Notes: a model not told the origin generated them from the sequence alone. A stretch of 64,000 nucleotides of DNA from Coptis chinensis (GCA_015680905.1 CM027377.1:64067501-64131500), one strand, 5' to 3'; shown: positions 48,147 through 60,153, counted from the first letter of the stretch. A program made the numbers and translations.

Positions 48147-51100
48147 TTAGTCGATAACATGTACTGTTGGGTCTTCAACGGGCTCGTTTTCCCATATTAG
48201 ATTGGGAATGTTCAATGCCATAAATTGCAATTGCCTTGCTGTCAAGGCCAAATTCCAACTTTCAGCAATATCATATCGAGTTTTAAGCCATTAGCGCATT
48301 ACTGTAGGAACCGGACAATCTTCAACCAGTTCAACATTGACAAAATGATTTCCACCAACATGTGCGCTACCCAACACTTTTTTCACTCTCTCAGGATTTG
48401 CTTGGGTTCTCAGTGGCATGATAAGAAAGCACTGACGAGCTCCTAAATACAGGAGGACAACATTAAATCTTGAAGCAAATAGGTATCCAGCAAAGGGCAT
48501 GCTCATCCACTTATTTAAGGGTGTGTAACCTTCTTCATCTAGGATTTCCTTCATCGCATAAACAACCTCACTTTGACTGTACAAAGTATAATAAAAGGGG
48601 AGGTTGTCAGTAAGCTCTTCGTATAAGTCCTTTCTCATCTACGACCATTCTTCTTAACTTCTTCCTAATGCAATGCAGAAAGCTCTATAACCGCAGTTGC
48701 CATCGCCAATAGGATCATGGACTCTAACAATGTATTTATGCATTTCTTCAGCAATATCCAACCCGTAATCCTTAGGACCCCTCGTCTTTCCAAAGTTTAA
48801 CTCATCTCTCACATTTCGTGGTGTGGCTGTTTTTAGAGAAGGCTTATTTCTTGGTGTGGTTGTTTTTGGTGTTTTTGGGGAAGCCTTATTTGTTGGTGTG
48901 GTGTGGGTGTTTTGGGTTGGTATTTTTGGAGAAGACTTCTTTCTTGGTGTGGTGTGGGTTTTTTGGGTGGGCGTATTGTTTGGTTGTGACGAGAGCCACT
49001 CCGCATGGTCACATTGAGAATGTTCAAAATGAGATGGATCTCGCTTTGAAGAGTTCCCATCTCCAGTTGGAAGCTTTTTGCTACAGCTACCTTTCGACTG
49101 ACCTTTGGTTTTTGCTTCCTCACGAGGCGGTACTAGCCATGTACTTTCTAGTACGGCAATCTCCATAAGTTTCCTAATCATAACCCTCTGCTCTTCTTCA
49201 AAAACCATTGCAAACCTATTCATGAACAAGTCCATCGAAGGTGTAACATCAGGACCAACACCCACTAACACATTGGGAGAAACAGACAATGTTTTCCAAA
49301 AGGGGTCGATAGCAGTAAAAGGGATGGACTGCTCTTGTTCTTCAAACTTAATTAATTCATGAGCACATGGCAGTCCATGGCTCATGCACAAATAGCACCA
49401 ACACCTGATCTCTCCATCTTTAACACGCTTTACGAAGGTATCTATTTCTTCAAATAGCAAGTCCAAATACTTGCATGAGACAAAGCCTCTGAGTTCACGA
49501 AACAAAGGAATTCGGTGGTGGTGCTGAGTTACAATCATACTTCTCTTGAAGGTAACTCTAATCTCGGACATCTGGATCTCTAGAATCGGGTGGATTAAGC
49601 TAAACATACTCAAAAAATCATAACAGTTTGCATTTCCTAGTACACGCTTCACCTGAGCATGAGACCCTTCAACTCTATTGGTCGTTGTACTCCCAAAGTG
49701 AATGTGTTGGTCAGTCCAACAACATACAAATCGATCCCTGTGAGGAAACCAAGTCTCTCGCAAATAACTAACAAAATTGGAGTACTCAACCCTGTAATAT
49801 TTTTCCAAAGCATCCCATCTACGCTGGAAAATAACCTCTATCTTCGATTTGACTATAGTGTTCCACGAAAACTGGGCCTTCTCTACAAGTTTTGTAGTTG
49901 AAAAAATATCGTAACATTTTGAAAAAACGCACGTAGCGATATGCCATCTACATAGATGCTTGTGTGCGTTAGGAAAAACTTTGTCAGCGACACTCATCAG
50001 GGCCAAGTCCCTATCAGACACGATCATGGATGGGATTGTATCACAAAGCAAGCCACTAAAATGATGTAGGGCCCACTCATAGTCGACTGTTGTTTCAGAC
50101 TGAAGCAGCACCTGACACACAGTGAAAGACTTCCACGTTGAACTCACCCCAACAAACTGTACGAAAGGCCACTGATACCTGTTAGTTTTGTAGGTAACGT
50201 CTAACATGAAAACTGTTGGAAAAGTCTGAGCCAACTTAACACCTTCTGGATGGGCCCATAACAACCCCGTTATCTCCTCGGTATTCTCATCCTGTCTCAA
50301 CTCCTCAAAATAATGTTCTTTTGCTAACAACTCACGCAATCTCTACAATTGTGTGAGACCGTTCATATTCAATTTCCTCACCTTCTTCTTTGTAGTGTAG
50401 ACTTGGGATATACTAGATATGTTTTCATGATACCTATTCTTGATGGAATCCAAAATTTGTTTAGACTTTATTCCACACTTATTCATCTCTGACAAGTACT
50501 CGAACTCTGGAACGGTCAGACGAGTAGCAAATACATGTCCTTCAAGGGTCTTCGCCAATACATGGTTGTGAATACCATTTCTAACTTCTATTTTCCAACT
50601 ATCGACAATGCCGCGTTGGAAAACACCTTTTAACTTAAATGGACATCCCAATTTCTTGGTTCCCAACCTTCTCTTATTAGCCCTCCCTTCACCTTCCTTC
50701 TTGTGTGACCGATACACACCCGAGCACTCGCAAGCCAAATTCAATCTTGCTACTCGGTTTTCCTTGGCACACTCTGACTTTTCAATGATCACAACAACAT
50801 TAACTTGTTTTCTTCTAGCAGTTGCCCAACTGATTGCCTCGCTACGTGTATGAAAGACCTAAACACATAAAAAACAACAACTATTATTAATACACTAATA
50901 AAATTACATTTAGAAAATTGAAAAAAAAAATGAAATCAATGCCAACTCAATCATACCTCTTCCATAGTAAAAATTTCTATTGTATCACTTAAAATCGGTT
51001 GACAATCCACGTCATTCGAGTTTGCAGAGGATCGGTTCCCGGATAGCGGCAAAGAATCCTACATATAGAAGAATAAAACAAGAGTCTCAAACAATTTGCA

Positions 51101-51596
51101 TTTAGGTAATGAGGGATTTCAAAGTAAAAAAAAAAAGAACTTCTAACTAAATTTAGTCCAAACGACCCAGCCATGTAGTTCCATATAGGGTCCAAACGAC
51201 CCAGCCATGTCGTTCTATAGTGTCTCCAAACGACCCAGTCATGTCGTTTTATAGTGTCCCTAAACGACCCAGCCATGTCGTTCCATAGTGTCCCCAAACG
51301 ACCTAGCCATGTCGTTTGGGCTCGGGATTTGCATTCATTCATTCAATCAATCAATCAAGTGTTTTATATTCATTATAATCAAGTGTTACCTCATTATTTA
51401 GGTTTGCACTTTGTCGTCGACGATTTCTCGGCATCTCATTTGCTCGACTAGTTGCATCTTCAAACTCTTCACCTTCACCTTCAACATTTTGTTCCACTTC
51501 TTCATTTTCAACATATCTTCTATTTTCTCCTTCTCTAATTTGTTGTTGCACCTCAAACATTACCTCAAATGCTTCTTCTTCGTCTTCATGTTCCAT
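48147..51596 (-). pseudogene. MULE transposase with FAR1-like, SWIM and OTU domains
   Basis: Three exons: 51,596-51,390, 51,058-50,957 and 50,858-48,147, all phase 0, 1006 codons overall. Residues 1-69 are acidic. Residues 104-215 form a FAR1-type zinc domain (VFHTRSEAISWA, then CECSG, GCPFKLKG and GIHNH). The MULE core has LDVTYKT (Asp about 323), VSDRDLALM (about 386) and HLCRWHI (about 406). The SWIM finger CWCYLC...CAH is near 589. A Thr/Pro/Lys repeat linker leads to an OTU-like protease domain (GDGNCGYRA, Cys about 825; NHFV, His near 943). The protein would bind and cut the element's ends, while OTU domains remove ubiquitin. Four in-frame stops (codons 275, 838, 843, 959; TAG, TAA, TAG, TAA) interrupt an otherwise open frame. 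A TATATAGA-like TATA lies near 51,712. Confidence 0.85.
51158..51319 (-). repeat. Dyad array 2, inside transposase intron 1
   Basis: Five 26-bp units starting CCAAACGACCCAG (or CTAAACGACC) and ending CATGTCGTT plus 3 nt, at a 34-35 bp period with TAGTGTC-type spacers. The array lies wholly in the intron 51,389-51,059. The left half-site is nearly invariant, the right less so. Confidence 0.85.
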
Positions 51597-52639
51597 TTAG
51601 AGAAACTTGCGTATTCTAATATGTAGATAAACTTGAGTATTCTATGTAAGGAGTAAGGATTTTGATGAAAAAAGGAGTAAGGATGAGTAAATGAGAAACT
51701 TGAGTATTCTATATAGAAATATTTGAAATTTTGATATATTTCGAATAATTGAGTGAAATATGTTTGTCCTAAACTCTAAACCTTAAACCCCAAACTAGTT
51801 TATTATTCACAATTGAATAAAAAAAAATTGGAAAATAACAAGTTTAGATATAAAACAAATTATTATTTTAGATTTGGATAATTGAGTAAAATATATTTGA
51901 AATTAAAATTTTTTTATGTCAGTACGAAATTTGTAAACCTTGAACCCTAAACCTTAAACCCAAACCCCAAACCCCCAAACTAGTTTATGATTTAAAATTT
52001 GAAAAAGAAAATAAAAAATAACAAGTTTAAATATAAAACAAATTATTATTTAGAATAATTAAGTGAAATATGTTGGTATGAAATTTGTAAGCCCTGAACC
52101 TTAAATCCTAAACCCTAAATCCCAAACCCCAAAACTAGTTTATGATTCACAATTTTAAAAATAAAATAAAAAATAACAAGTTTAGATATAAAACAAATTA
52201 TTATTTCGAATAATTAAGTCAAATATGTTGGTAGGAAATTTCTAAACCCTGAACCCCAAACTAGTTTATGATTCACAATTGAAAAAATAAATAATTATAA
52301 CAAGTTTAGATATAAAATAAATTATTATTTTAGATTTTAGCATATTTGATTACATGTTTTAACTTGGTTATATAGATACTATGTCATAACAGATAAAGAG
52401 TGCAGAGTGCATGTAATTGTGTTGGTGTAACTAATTGTGTTGTTCCTAATCCAATTTTTTAAATCGGATTTCAATTTTTCTAATTCAATTGGGATGTGTT
52501 GATAATTGATCATTACTAATTCAATTTTGCATATAATTGTTTAAATAAACTATTGTACACTTATGATCGATTAATTATTTATATTATCAGAAAAGTGTTC
52601 GGTGTTTATGTATAAGAAAAGTGTAATTGGTGTTTATGT
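51597..52639 (-). promoter_or_regulatory. Transposase upstream region with telobox minisatellite
   Basis: Positions 51,722-52,345 hold four diverged tandem units of about 125-185 bp. Each has a degenerate CCCTAAA / AAACCCTAA run followed by ACTAGTTTAT and AACAAGTTTAGATATAAAAC. Teloboxes occur in plant promoters and bind TRB-type factors. A TATA-like TCTATATAGA is at 51,708-51,717, and TTGAGTATTCTAT is repeated nearby. Confidence 0.55.
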
Positions 52640-53170
52640 CCAAACGACTTCACCATATCGCCCCATAGAAGCCCTAAACGACCCAGCCATATCGTTTGCA
52701 TGTGATACCAAATGATTAGCCAAATCTAAAATGCACACACAAACGATGTGGTCAAGCCGTTTGAGTGTACACTCAAACGACGTTGTCATATCGTTTGAGT
52801 GTATACTCAAACGACTTGGCCATATCGTTTGAGTGTATACAAAAACGACGTGTCCATATCGTTTGAGTGTTACTCAAACACTCAAATGACGTGGTTATAT
52901 CGTTTGATTGTATACTCAAACGACTTGGCCATATCGTTTGAGTGTTACTCAAACAGTCAAACGACGTGACCATATCATTTGAGTGTATACTCAAACGATA
53001 TGGCCAAGTCGTTTGAGTGTATACAAAAACGACTCGTCCATATCATTTTTGTGTATACTCAAACGACTTGACCATATTGTTTGAGTGTATACGAAAACAA
53101 CGTGGCCATATCGTTTGAGTGTATACGCAAACGACATAGCGGGATCGTTTGAGTGCACACCCAAACGGCC
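52640..53170. repeat. Dyad array 3, right subterminal region of the MULE
   Basis: Fourteen units plus a partial one, most of the form TCAAACGAC-8 nt-ATATCGTTTGA with spacers GTGTATAC or GTGTTAC. Two units (near 52,740 and 52,992) are in the reverse sense, judged by the asymmetric core (GGCCAAGTC against GACTTGGCC). It ends about 140 bp before the terminal repeat. Confidence 0.85.
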
Positions 53171-53312
53171 CGAAGGGTTCATTTTGGCGAGACCGGTTAA
53201 ATTGGTTGCTGGGCCTGGGCTTTGATGGCAAAATTGTAATATGGCAAACTTGTAAAAAAATTTTTTTGAGGGGTTGCCCAATCCAATTTGATGAGTGCCC
53301 GATGGAATCACC
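53171..53312. repeat. Right end of the MULE
   Basis: The last bases, read inward on the minus strand, are GGTGATTCCATCGGGCAC, followed by AATTGGATTGGGCAACC, the counterpart of 35,148-35,164. TSD ATAAGCAT follows at 53,313-53,320. Confidence 0.7.
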
Positions 53313-53320
53313 ATAAGCAT

Positions 53321-53945
53321 TTATCTAGTCTTGTTACTAGCAGAATAGCAGTAAGTTTGAAGTGTTAAAGTCGACTAATATTACTCCAATAAAAACATTG
53401 GCTTTCTAATGCTAAAAGGATTGAAGCTTCTAAACCTTAAGTTTCTGCAGTATGCAAAAATAAAGAGCTGACACAGACACACACACCACAAGCTTGCATT
53501 GTTGATACACCTTCCTCCGCCTACCCGGTTCTTGGGGATACTGATTCTTCCACAAGCTCGCCGGTTACCATAAGTTTAGGAAAGGCATCATTCTTACACA
53601 GAGTAAATCTTAAGTTTAAGAAAACCAAGTTCAATCAGACTCAAGACTCTCACTACTGGGTAATAATTTACTTTGAAGTCGATCACAACTTACAGACAAC
53701 TAAATAATTATGTTGTTTGATTTGCCGCAATCCTTGTGTTAAAATGTTGAATAGTCGGATTCCACTCTAGTCTGATAACATATCACAAAATACAATGCAT
53801 AAACAATATTCTGAATAACCAGCAAAAGAAATAAATGAAGAGAACAACTGCTTAAGCCGAAAACATAGCAGCACATTTATTTATGAATCATGAATACAAG
53901 TCACAAACCGCAAAAGTACAAGTATTTCATAATAAAAAGGACTAA
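53321..53945. other. Intergenic and 3' UTR of the polyubiquitin pseudogene
   Basis: No ORF is supported. Short CA repeats lie at 53,477-53,487. The rightmost part resembles the trailer of the intact polyubiquitin gene (ACATTTATTTATGAATCAT at 53,874 and 31,551). Confidence 0.4.
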
Positions 53946-54684
<739 letters not shown>

Positions 54685-55531
54685 TGTTGGAATCTTCATG
54701 TGTATTTCAAATACTTGTGTGTTGGTTAGTCCCACATTGATGAACCACCACTAGGAAGTGAGGTATTTGAGGTGAACCTCTAACATAAGGGCGTGCCCTT
54801 AGGGTACAAAGGCTTTTGTGTTAGGAGGGAGGACTCACCCAAAGCCACGCTACCCAGCTACCGCCCGCTTCAAGACCGAACCGAGTCGTCGCCGGGCGGG
54901 CGGGCTGGGCTTTCTAGTGGGTAGTGGATTATCAATTGCCTAAACTTGTTTTTTGCTTTTGCAGCAAGTTTTGGCTAAGCTAGAGTTCTACTTTGATTTG
55001 GTTTTGTGAAACCGAATTAGAGAGGTGTTCTTCTCCATCTATGATACGATCATCACTCTATATAAACACTGCTGTGTTCATAGAGAGAGATTAATCACAG
55101 AACAGAGAGAGAGAGGACGCAGAGAGATAGAACTCGTGTGCTGCTGCTGCATCTATATCGACTAAGACAGAAGTCGTGCAAGCTGCTGCCACTATAGAAC
55201 CAGCGAATCCAGTTCAAGAGAAAACCAGAAATCGTGAATACTCTTTCTGCCTACATCCCACTTTTCAGAAACAGAGATTCACACCTATTCTCTTCTCTTC
55301 TTCCTGTCAGCCGCCAGAGAGAGTTATATTGCTGTTCTAGAGGGTAGTCTGTTTTAGTGCAAAGTCAGACTGCTGTTAACCATTGAATCCTCGTGAGGAA
55401 GACGCCATCGTTGCTTTTCGCACCATTGGAGGGGCTTAAATCTTTCCTTAAGGATAACCTAATCTGCGCCTTGGTTATTACCTGTTATTCTGTCCTTGTC
55501 TTCTATTGTTTTCTTTTATCTGCATACAACA
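54685..55531 (+). repeat. 5' LTR of the copia element
   Basis: 847 bp. It is almost identical to the 3' LTR except for a GC-rich patch (54,848-54,905) that differs strongly from 60,318-60,375, and a few CTG/CCG differences near 55,180. Confidence 0.92.
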
Positions 55532-55550
55532 ATCTTAAGGAAAGATCAAG

Positions 55551-58500
55551 ATGTCTACACCTGTTGACACCACGCCGATCAAAGAAATTAATTCTGGAGT
55601 CATGGAAGTAACTTCGTCTATGAGAGATGCTGCACCTCTACTGAATGCTCGCAACTTACCCAATGTGTCAAAGATTGAATCCTTCAGCGGCTCACACTTC
55701 AAGCGATGGAGAGAAAGGGTGTTCACAGCCCTAGATGTACTCAACTATGCAAAGTATCTCACTGATACAGCACCCATGGAGGGTTCTAATGATTTCGAAA
55801 GAAATCAAGCTGCTTGGCTCAATGGGAATAAGGTATGTCGTCATGCTATTTTGAGTACCTTGTCCAATGAGATTTTTGATATTTATTGTTCAAATAAGAA
55901 TGCACATGATATATGGGAGAGTTTGAACAAGAAATACATAATAGAGGATGCTGGTACTCAGAAATATGCTATTGGGAATTTTCTAAAGTTCCATATGAGA
56001 GAGGATAGAGATGTAACGCCTCAAATCCATGATTTTCATGTGCCGATTAATGATTTGAAAACCGAGGGTATTAATTTACCCCAATCCTTTGTTGCCGGAT
56101 GTTTGATTGAGAAACTCCCCGAAGTCTTGGAAACACTATAAAAATAGTATGAAGCATAAACGAAGCAGATGACTCTTGAGGATGTGATCATTCACATTCA
56201 CATAGAGGAAAAGAACAAGACTTCGGGGATGAGGTGTTGTCTAAAGAATTTCATTCTAAAGCCAATATCATTGAAGGTAATCCCAAAGAAATCTAACAAA
56301 ACCTCTAAAAGCGAAGTCCAACAAAAATAAGAATTTCAAGGTCAAAGGCACTTCTTTTAAAAGGAGTGGTACGGCAATGGAAATTGTTATGTTTGTGGTA
56401 AACCCGACATAGGGCTTTTCGGCGCATACACAAGAAAGACACTGATGATCCTCCCAATGCTAATCTAGTTGAGGGAGATGATATAGTTGCTGCTGTCGTG
56501 TCACAAGTGTTCATAGCCACTGGGAAGAGGAACTGGGTACTAGATTCTGGTGCCACCCGCCACGCCTGTGGTGATGTTGAAGCCTTCTCGGACTACATAC
56601 TAGTGAAAAATGAAAAGGTCTATATGGGTGACTCTAGGTCTGTTCCTGTTGAGGGAACAGGCAAGGTTCTTCTGAAGTTAACTTCGGGGAAAACCCTTTC
56701 ACTTAGTAATGTTCTTCATGTTCCCGAGATTCGCCGAGAATCTGATTTCTCGTGGTCCCTATCGGAAAAAAGCGCCAAGGTGACTTTTGAGAGTGACAAG
56801 TTTGTTCGACAAAGAATGAGGGTTTTGTTGGTAAAGGTTATTGTAATAACAGTGGTCTTTTCATGTTGAATGTACTTGACAACATTATTATTAATAAGAA
56901 TGAAATCGCTTTACTTGCTTGACTCTTTTAATATATGGCATGGTAGACTAGGACATGTGAATGTTCAAGATATGAAAAGGATGAAAGCATGTGGTTTATT
57001 GTCTAATATTTCTGATTTTTCTAATGATAAATGTGAGATATGTCTTTGAGACTAAAGCCACGAAGAAACCCTGTAGAACTGTGTCTAGAGATAAAACTGG
57101 ATTACTAACTCTTATTCATACGGATTTGGGTGAATTCTGAAGTACCATGTCTAGAGGGGGGAAGTTTTATTATATTACATTCATAGATGACTTCTCTAGG
57201 TACACCATGGTATATTTACTTAGACACAAGCATGAGGCAGGTGAGAAGTTTCTCAAGTACAAAGCTAAAGTTGAAAATCAGCTTAACTGTAAGATTAAGA
57301 GACTTCGATCTGATAGGGGTGGAGAATATGAGTCTAACCCCTTCCAGGACTTTTGTGACAAGAGTGGCATTATTCATGAGACTACTCCACCATACTCTCC
57401 TGAGTCTAATGGAGTAGCCGAACGGAAAAACAGAACACTTAAAGAGATGATGAATGCTATGCTTGTAAGTTCTGGAGCTTCCCTGAACTTGTGGGGGGAA
57501 GCAATCCTATCTGCTTGCCATATACGTAATAGGATACCCAACAAGAAAAAACAGGGAATAAGACACCATATGAGTTATGGAAAGGTCATGTACCTACCCC
57601 GACATACTAAAAAAATGTGGGGGTGTCTTGCTAAGGTTCTTGTGAACGAACCTAAAAAAGAGAAAATTGGGACCTAGAACTGTTGATTGTATGTTCATTG
57701 GTTATGCTCATAATAGTCTTGTCGCATATAGATTTTTAGTAGTAAAATCTGATAATAACCTTGTCGATGCTAACACTATTATAGAGAGTAAAAATGCTGA
57801 TTTCTTTGAGAATTTGTTTCCTTTGAAAATTGGCATTGAGAGGTTGGTAGCTCCTAGTGAACAACAATCAACATATCCTGAAATTTCTGAACAAGAAATT
57901 CGGAAGAGTAAAAGAGACAGAAAATCCACCAATTTTGGTGATGACTTTTACACATTTCTTCTTGATGATGATGATCCCGCGGACGATAATGAGGCAATCA
58001 GTTTCGAGATGCACCTTTCTGGAAGGATGCTATACACTCAGAACTAGATTCGATTATAGCTAATCACACATGGGAGATAGTGGATCTACCTCCTGGGGCG
58101 AAACCTATACGTTACAAGTGGATCTTCAAAAAGAAATTGAAACTAGATGGTTCCATTGAGAAATACAAGGATAGACTTGTAGTCAAGGGATTCTCCCAGA
58201 AAAAAGGCATTGACTATTTTGATACTTATGCTCCTGTAACTAGGATTTCTTCTATAAGAGTTCTAATGGCTTTAGCTGCTATTCATAATTTATTTATTCA
58301 TCAAATGGATGTAAAAACTGCATTTTTGAATGGTGATCTTGATGAAGAAATATATATGATGCAGCTTGAGGGTACGATAGTACCGGGGAATGAGCATAAA
58401 GTATGCAAGTTAGTTAAGTCTTTATATGGGTTGAAACAAGCGCCAAAACAATGGCATGAAAAGTTTGATGTTGTCATGATGTCTAATGGATATCACATAA

Positions 58501-59515
58501 ATGATGCTGATAAATGTATTTACTTCAAATCTTTTGATGTGAATTCATATGTGATTATCTGTCTATATGTGGATGACATGTTAATCATGAGTCCTAGCCT
58601 TGATGTTGTGAGAAACACCAAGATGTTTTTATCCTCCCAATTTGAAATGAAGGATTTGGGAGAAGCTGATGTGATTCTTGGAATCAAAATCATCAGAAAC
58701 AGTGATGGCTATACGCTTTCACAAGAGCATTATGTTGAGAAGTTTTTGAAGAAGTTTAACTTTTATGATAGTAAGCCCCGCGGTCGACACCTTATGAGGC
58801 AAATAGTGAACTTCAGAAAAATGCTCAACATGGTGTACTTCAGTCTAGATATGCCCAAATTATTGGTAGTCTCATGTACTTGATGAATTGCACTAGACCT
58901 GACATTGCTTATGCAGTTAGCAGGCTAAGCAGATACACTCATTGTCCTAGTCAGGAACATTGGAGTGCGTTAGAGAGATTAGCCAAGTACTTGAGAGGAA
59001 CAATGAATTACGGCATAAGGTTTAGACAAACTCCACCTGTGATAGAGGGTTATTGTGATGCAAACTGGATATCTGATTCTCATGATATCAAGTCCACTAG
59101 TGGTTATATTTTCACCCTAGGTGGAGGTGCAGTCGCTTGGAAATCTTCTAAGCAGACCTTGATAGCTCGTTCAACCATGGAGTCCGAGCTTATTGCTTTA
59201 GATAAAGCAAGTGCTGAGGCTGAGTGGCTTAGAAACCTCTTGGCAGATCTTCCTATTGGTACAAAAACCGCCTTCCACCGCACCTATGCATCAGGATCGG
59301 GCCAGGCCGCAATAGCAAAGGCAAAGAGCAAATTGTATAATGGGAAAAGCAGGCATATTCGTCTGAGACTACAGTCTATAAAGCAGCTGCTGGAATCTGG
59401 AGTTGTGGCTCTAGATTATGTGAAGTCAGAGTTAAATTTGGCCGATCCTCTGACAAAGCCACTTAACAGGAGACAAGTGGTTGATACGTCGAGGGGGATG
59501 GGACTTTTGCCTTAG
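55551..59515 (+). pseudogene. Copia gag-pol polyprotein (frameshifted)
   Basis: The ATG at 55,551 gives MSTPVDTTPIKEIN. Domains in order: UBN2-type gag (to about 56,140, ended by a stop), a worn zinc knuckle (CYVCGK, 56,384), protease (WVLDSGATRH, 56,536), a pre-integrase zinc region (LWHGRLGH near 56,935), integrase with D (TFIDDFSRY), D (LRSDRGGEY) and E (PESNGVAERKN) at 57,180-57,430. RT follows with the YVDDML active site (near 58,567), then RNase H ([18 protein letters not shown]) to a stop at 59,513-59,515. All catalytic motifs survive, but stops and frameshifts near 56,140, 56,280, 56,870, 57,660, 58,045 and 58,780 preclude a single polyprotein. The protein would replicate the element through RNA. 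Confidence 0.9.
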
Positions 59516-60153
59516 ATAGAGGGCTTATTAATCGACGGCAACCCCACCTATGTGATTGGAGATCCCATGAAGTAGGTTCAAAGGGAAAAACAAGTCACCT
59601 CATCGCTCTGGTATGCTATTGTCTTTCTTTGAGACGTCCCACCCTATGACTAGATAGCATTTTTGTATACTTTGTATAACTTGAATAGCAATGAGAAAAA
59701 GGATGAGTTATTTTACTCTTAATGGAATCCATAGTCCATTATTTTTATGAGATGGTGTATTTTAAACTGCCATGTACACTTGATGGATATCCACCTACGT
59801 GAATGTAGAACTGGGTCGGTTCTTATGAGTATTCAGGCAAATACTCTAGAGCATTCACATAACACAGGAAGCGCAAGGGCCAAAAAGCGCACCGCAGAAC
59901 AGGCATATAATGAAGGAGCAATGTGGGTGCATGTCCTCTATTTTACTACAAGGGAATGTTGGTTCAAAGATTTTTTAATCCACCACTTTCACGTATTATA
60001 AGACATGTTACCCTATGATGGGTTCAAGCCCAAAAAGCACCAAAGATCTTATGCATTGTTTTTGATTCTCCGGCATTTTGTTAACCCATTTCTTTTGTAA
60101 TATCCTATTCCAAAATAGTGGGGGACTATAAGTATTTTGAAATAGTGGGGGAT
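59516..60153 (+). other. Copia 3' untranslated region and polypurine tract
   Basis: About 640 nt with no ORF of note. TATAAGTATTTTGAAATAGT separates two G-tracts, so the polypurine tract appears duplicated just before the LTR. Confidence 0.6.

Larger units (their letters stand above)
35124..53312. mobile_element. Mutator-like element with PMD and transposase-OTU genes
   Basis: The left end starts GGGTCCTGTATTGGGCGC and the right end, inverted, GGTGATTCCATCGGGCAC. About 27 of the first 41 bases match, including an inner 17-base block (AATTGGATTGGGCA, then G/A, then CC) that matches but for one position. An 8-bp TSD (ATAAGCAT) flanks it. The 18.2-kb element includes a nested 6.9-kb CACTA. It carries a plus-strand PMD gene read in from the left and a minus-strand transposase gene read in from the right, so the two converge as mudrB and mudrA do in MuDR. 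Both genes carry premature stops, so this copy is inactive unless those are miscalls. The weak terminal repeat leaves some doubt about exact ends. Confidence 0.75.

Noticed and set aside
48818..49168. Plus-strand frames with Trp/Phe/Gly-rich repeats
   Set aside because: They are antisense of the Thr/Pro/Lys repeat linker of the transposase-OTU gene.
47669..53170. Direct repeats with spacers, like CRISPR arrays
   Set aside because: The spacers are only 8-10 nt and near-constant within an array, the repeats vary, the DNA is plant nuclear with spliced genes, and no cas genes exist. They are transposon subterminal or regulatory repeats.
52640..53320. Coding frames through array 3 (repeated HSNDMVTSF-like peptides)
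   Set aside because: The repeated peptides come from the 34-38 bp DNA repeat in shifting frames, with no start context, splice sites or conservation.
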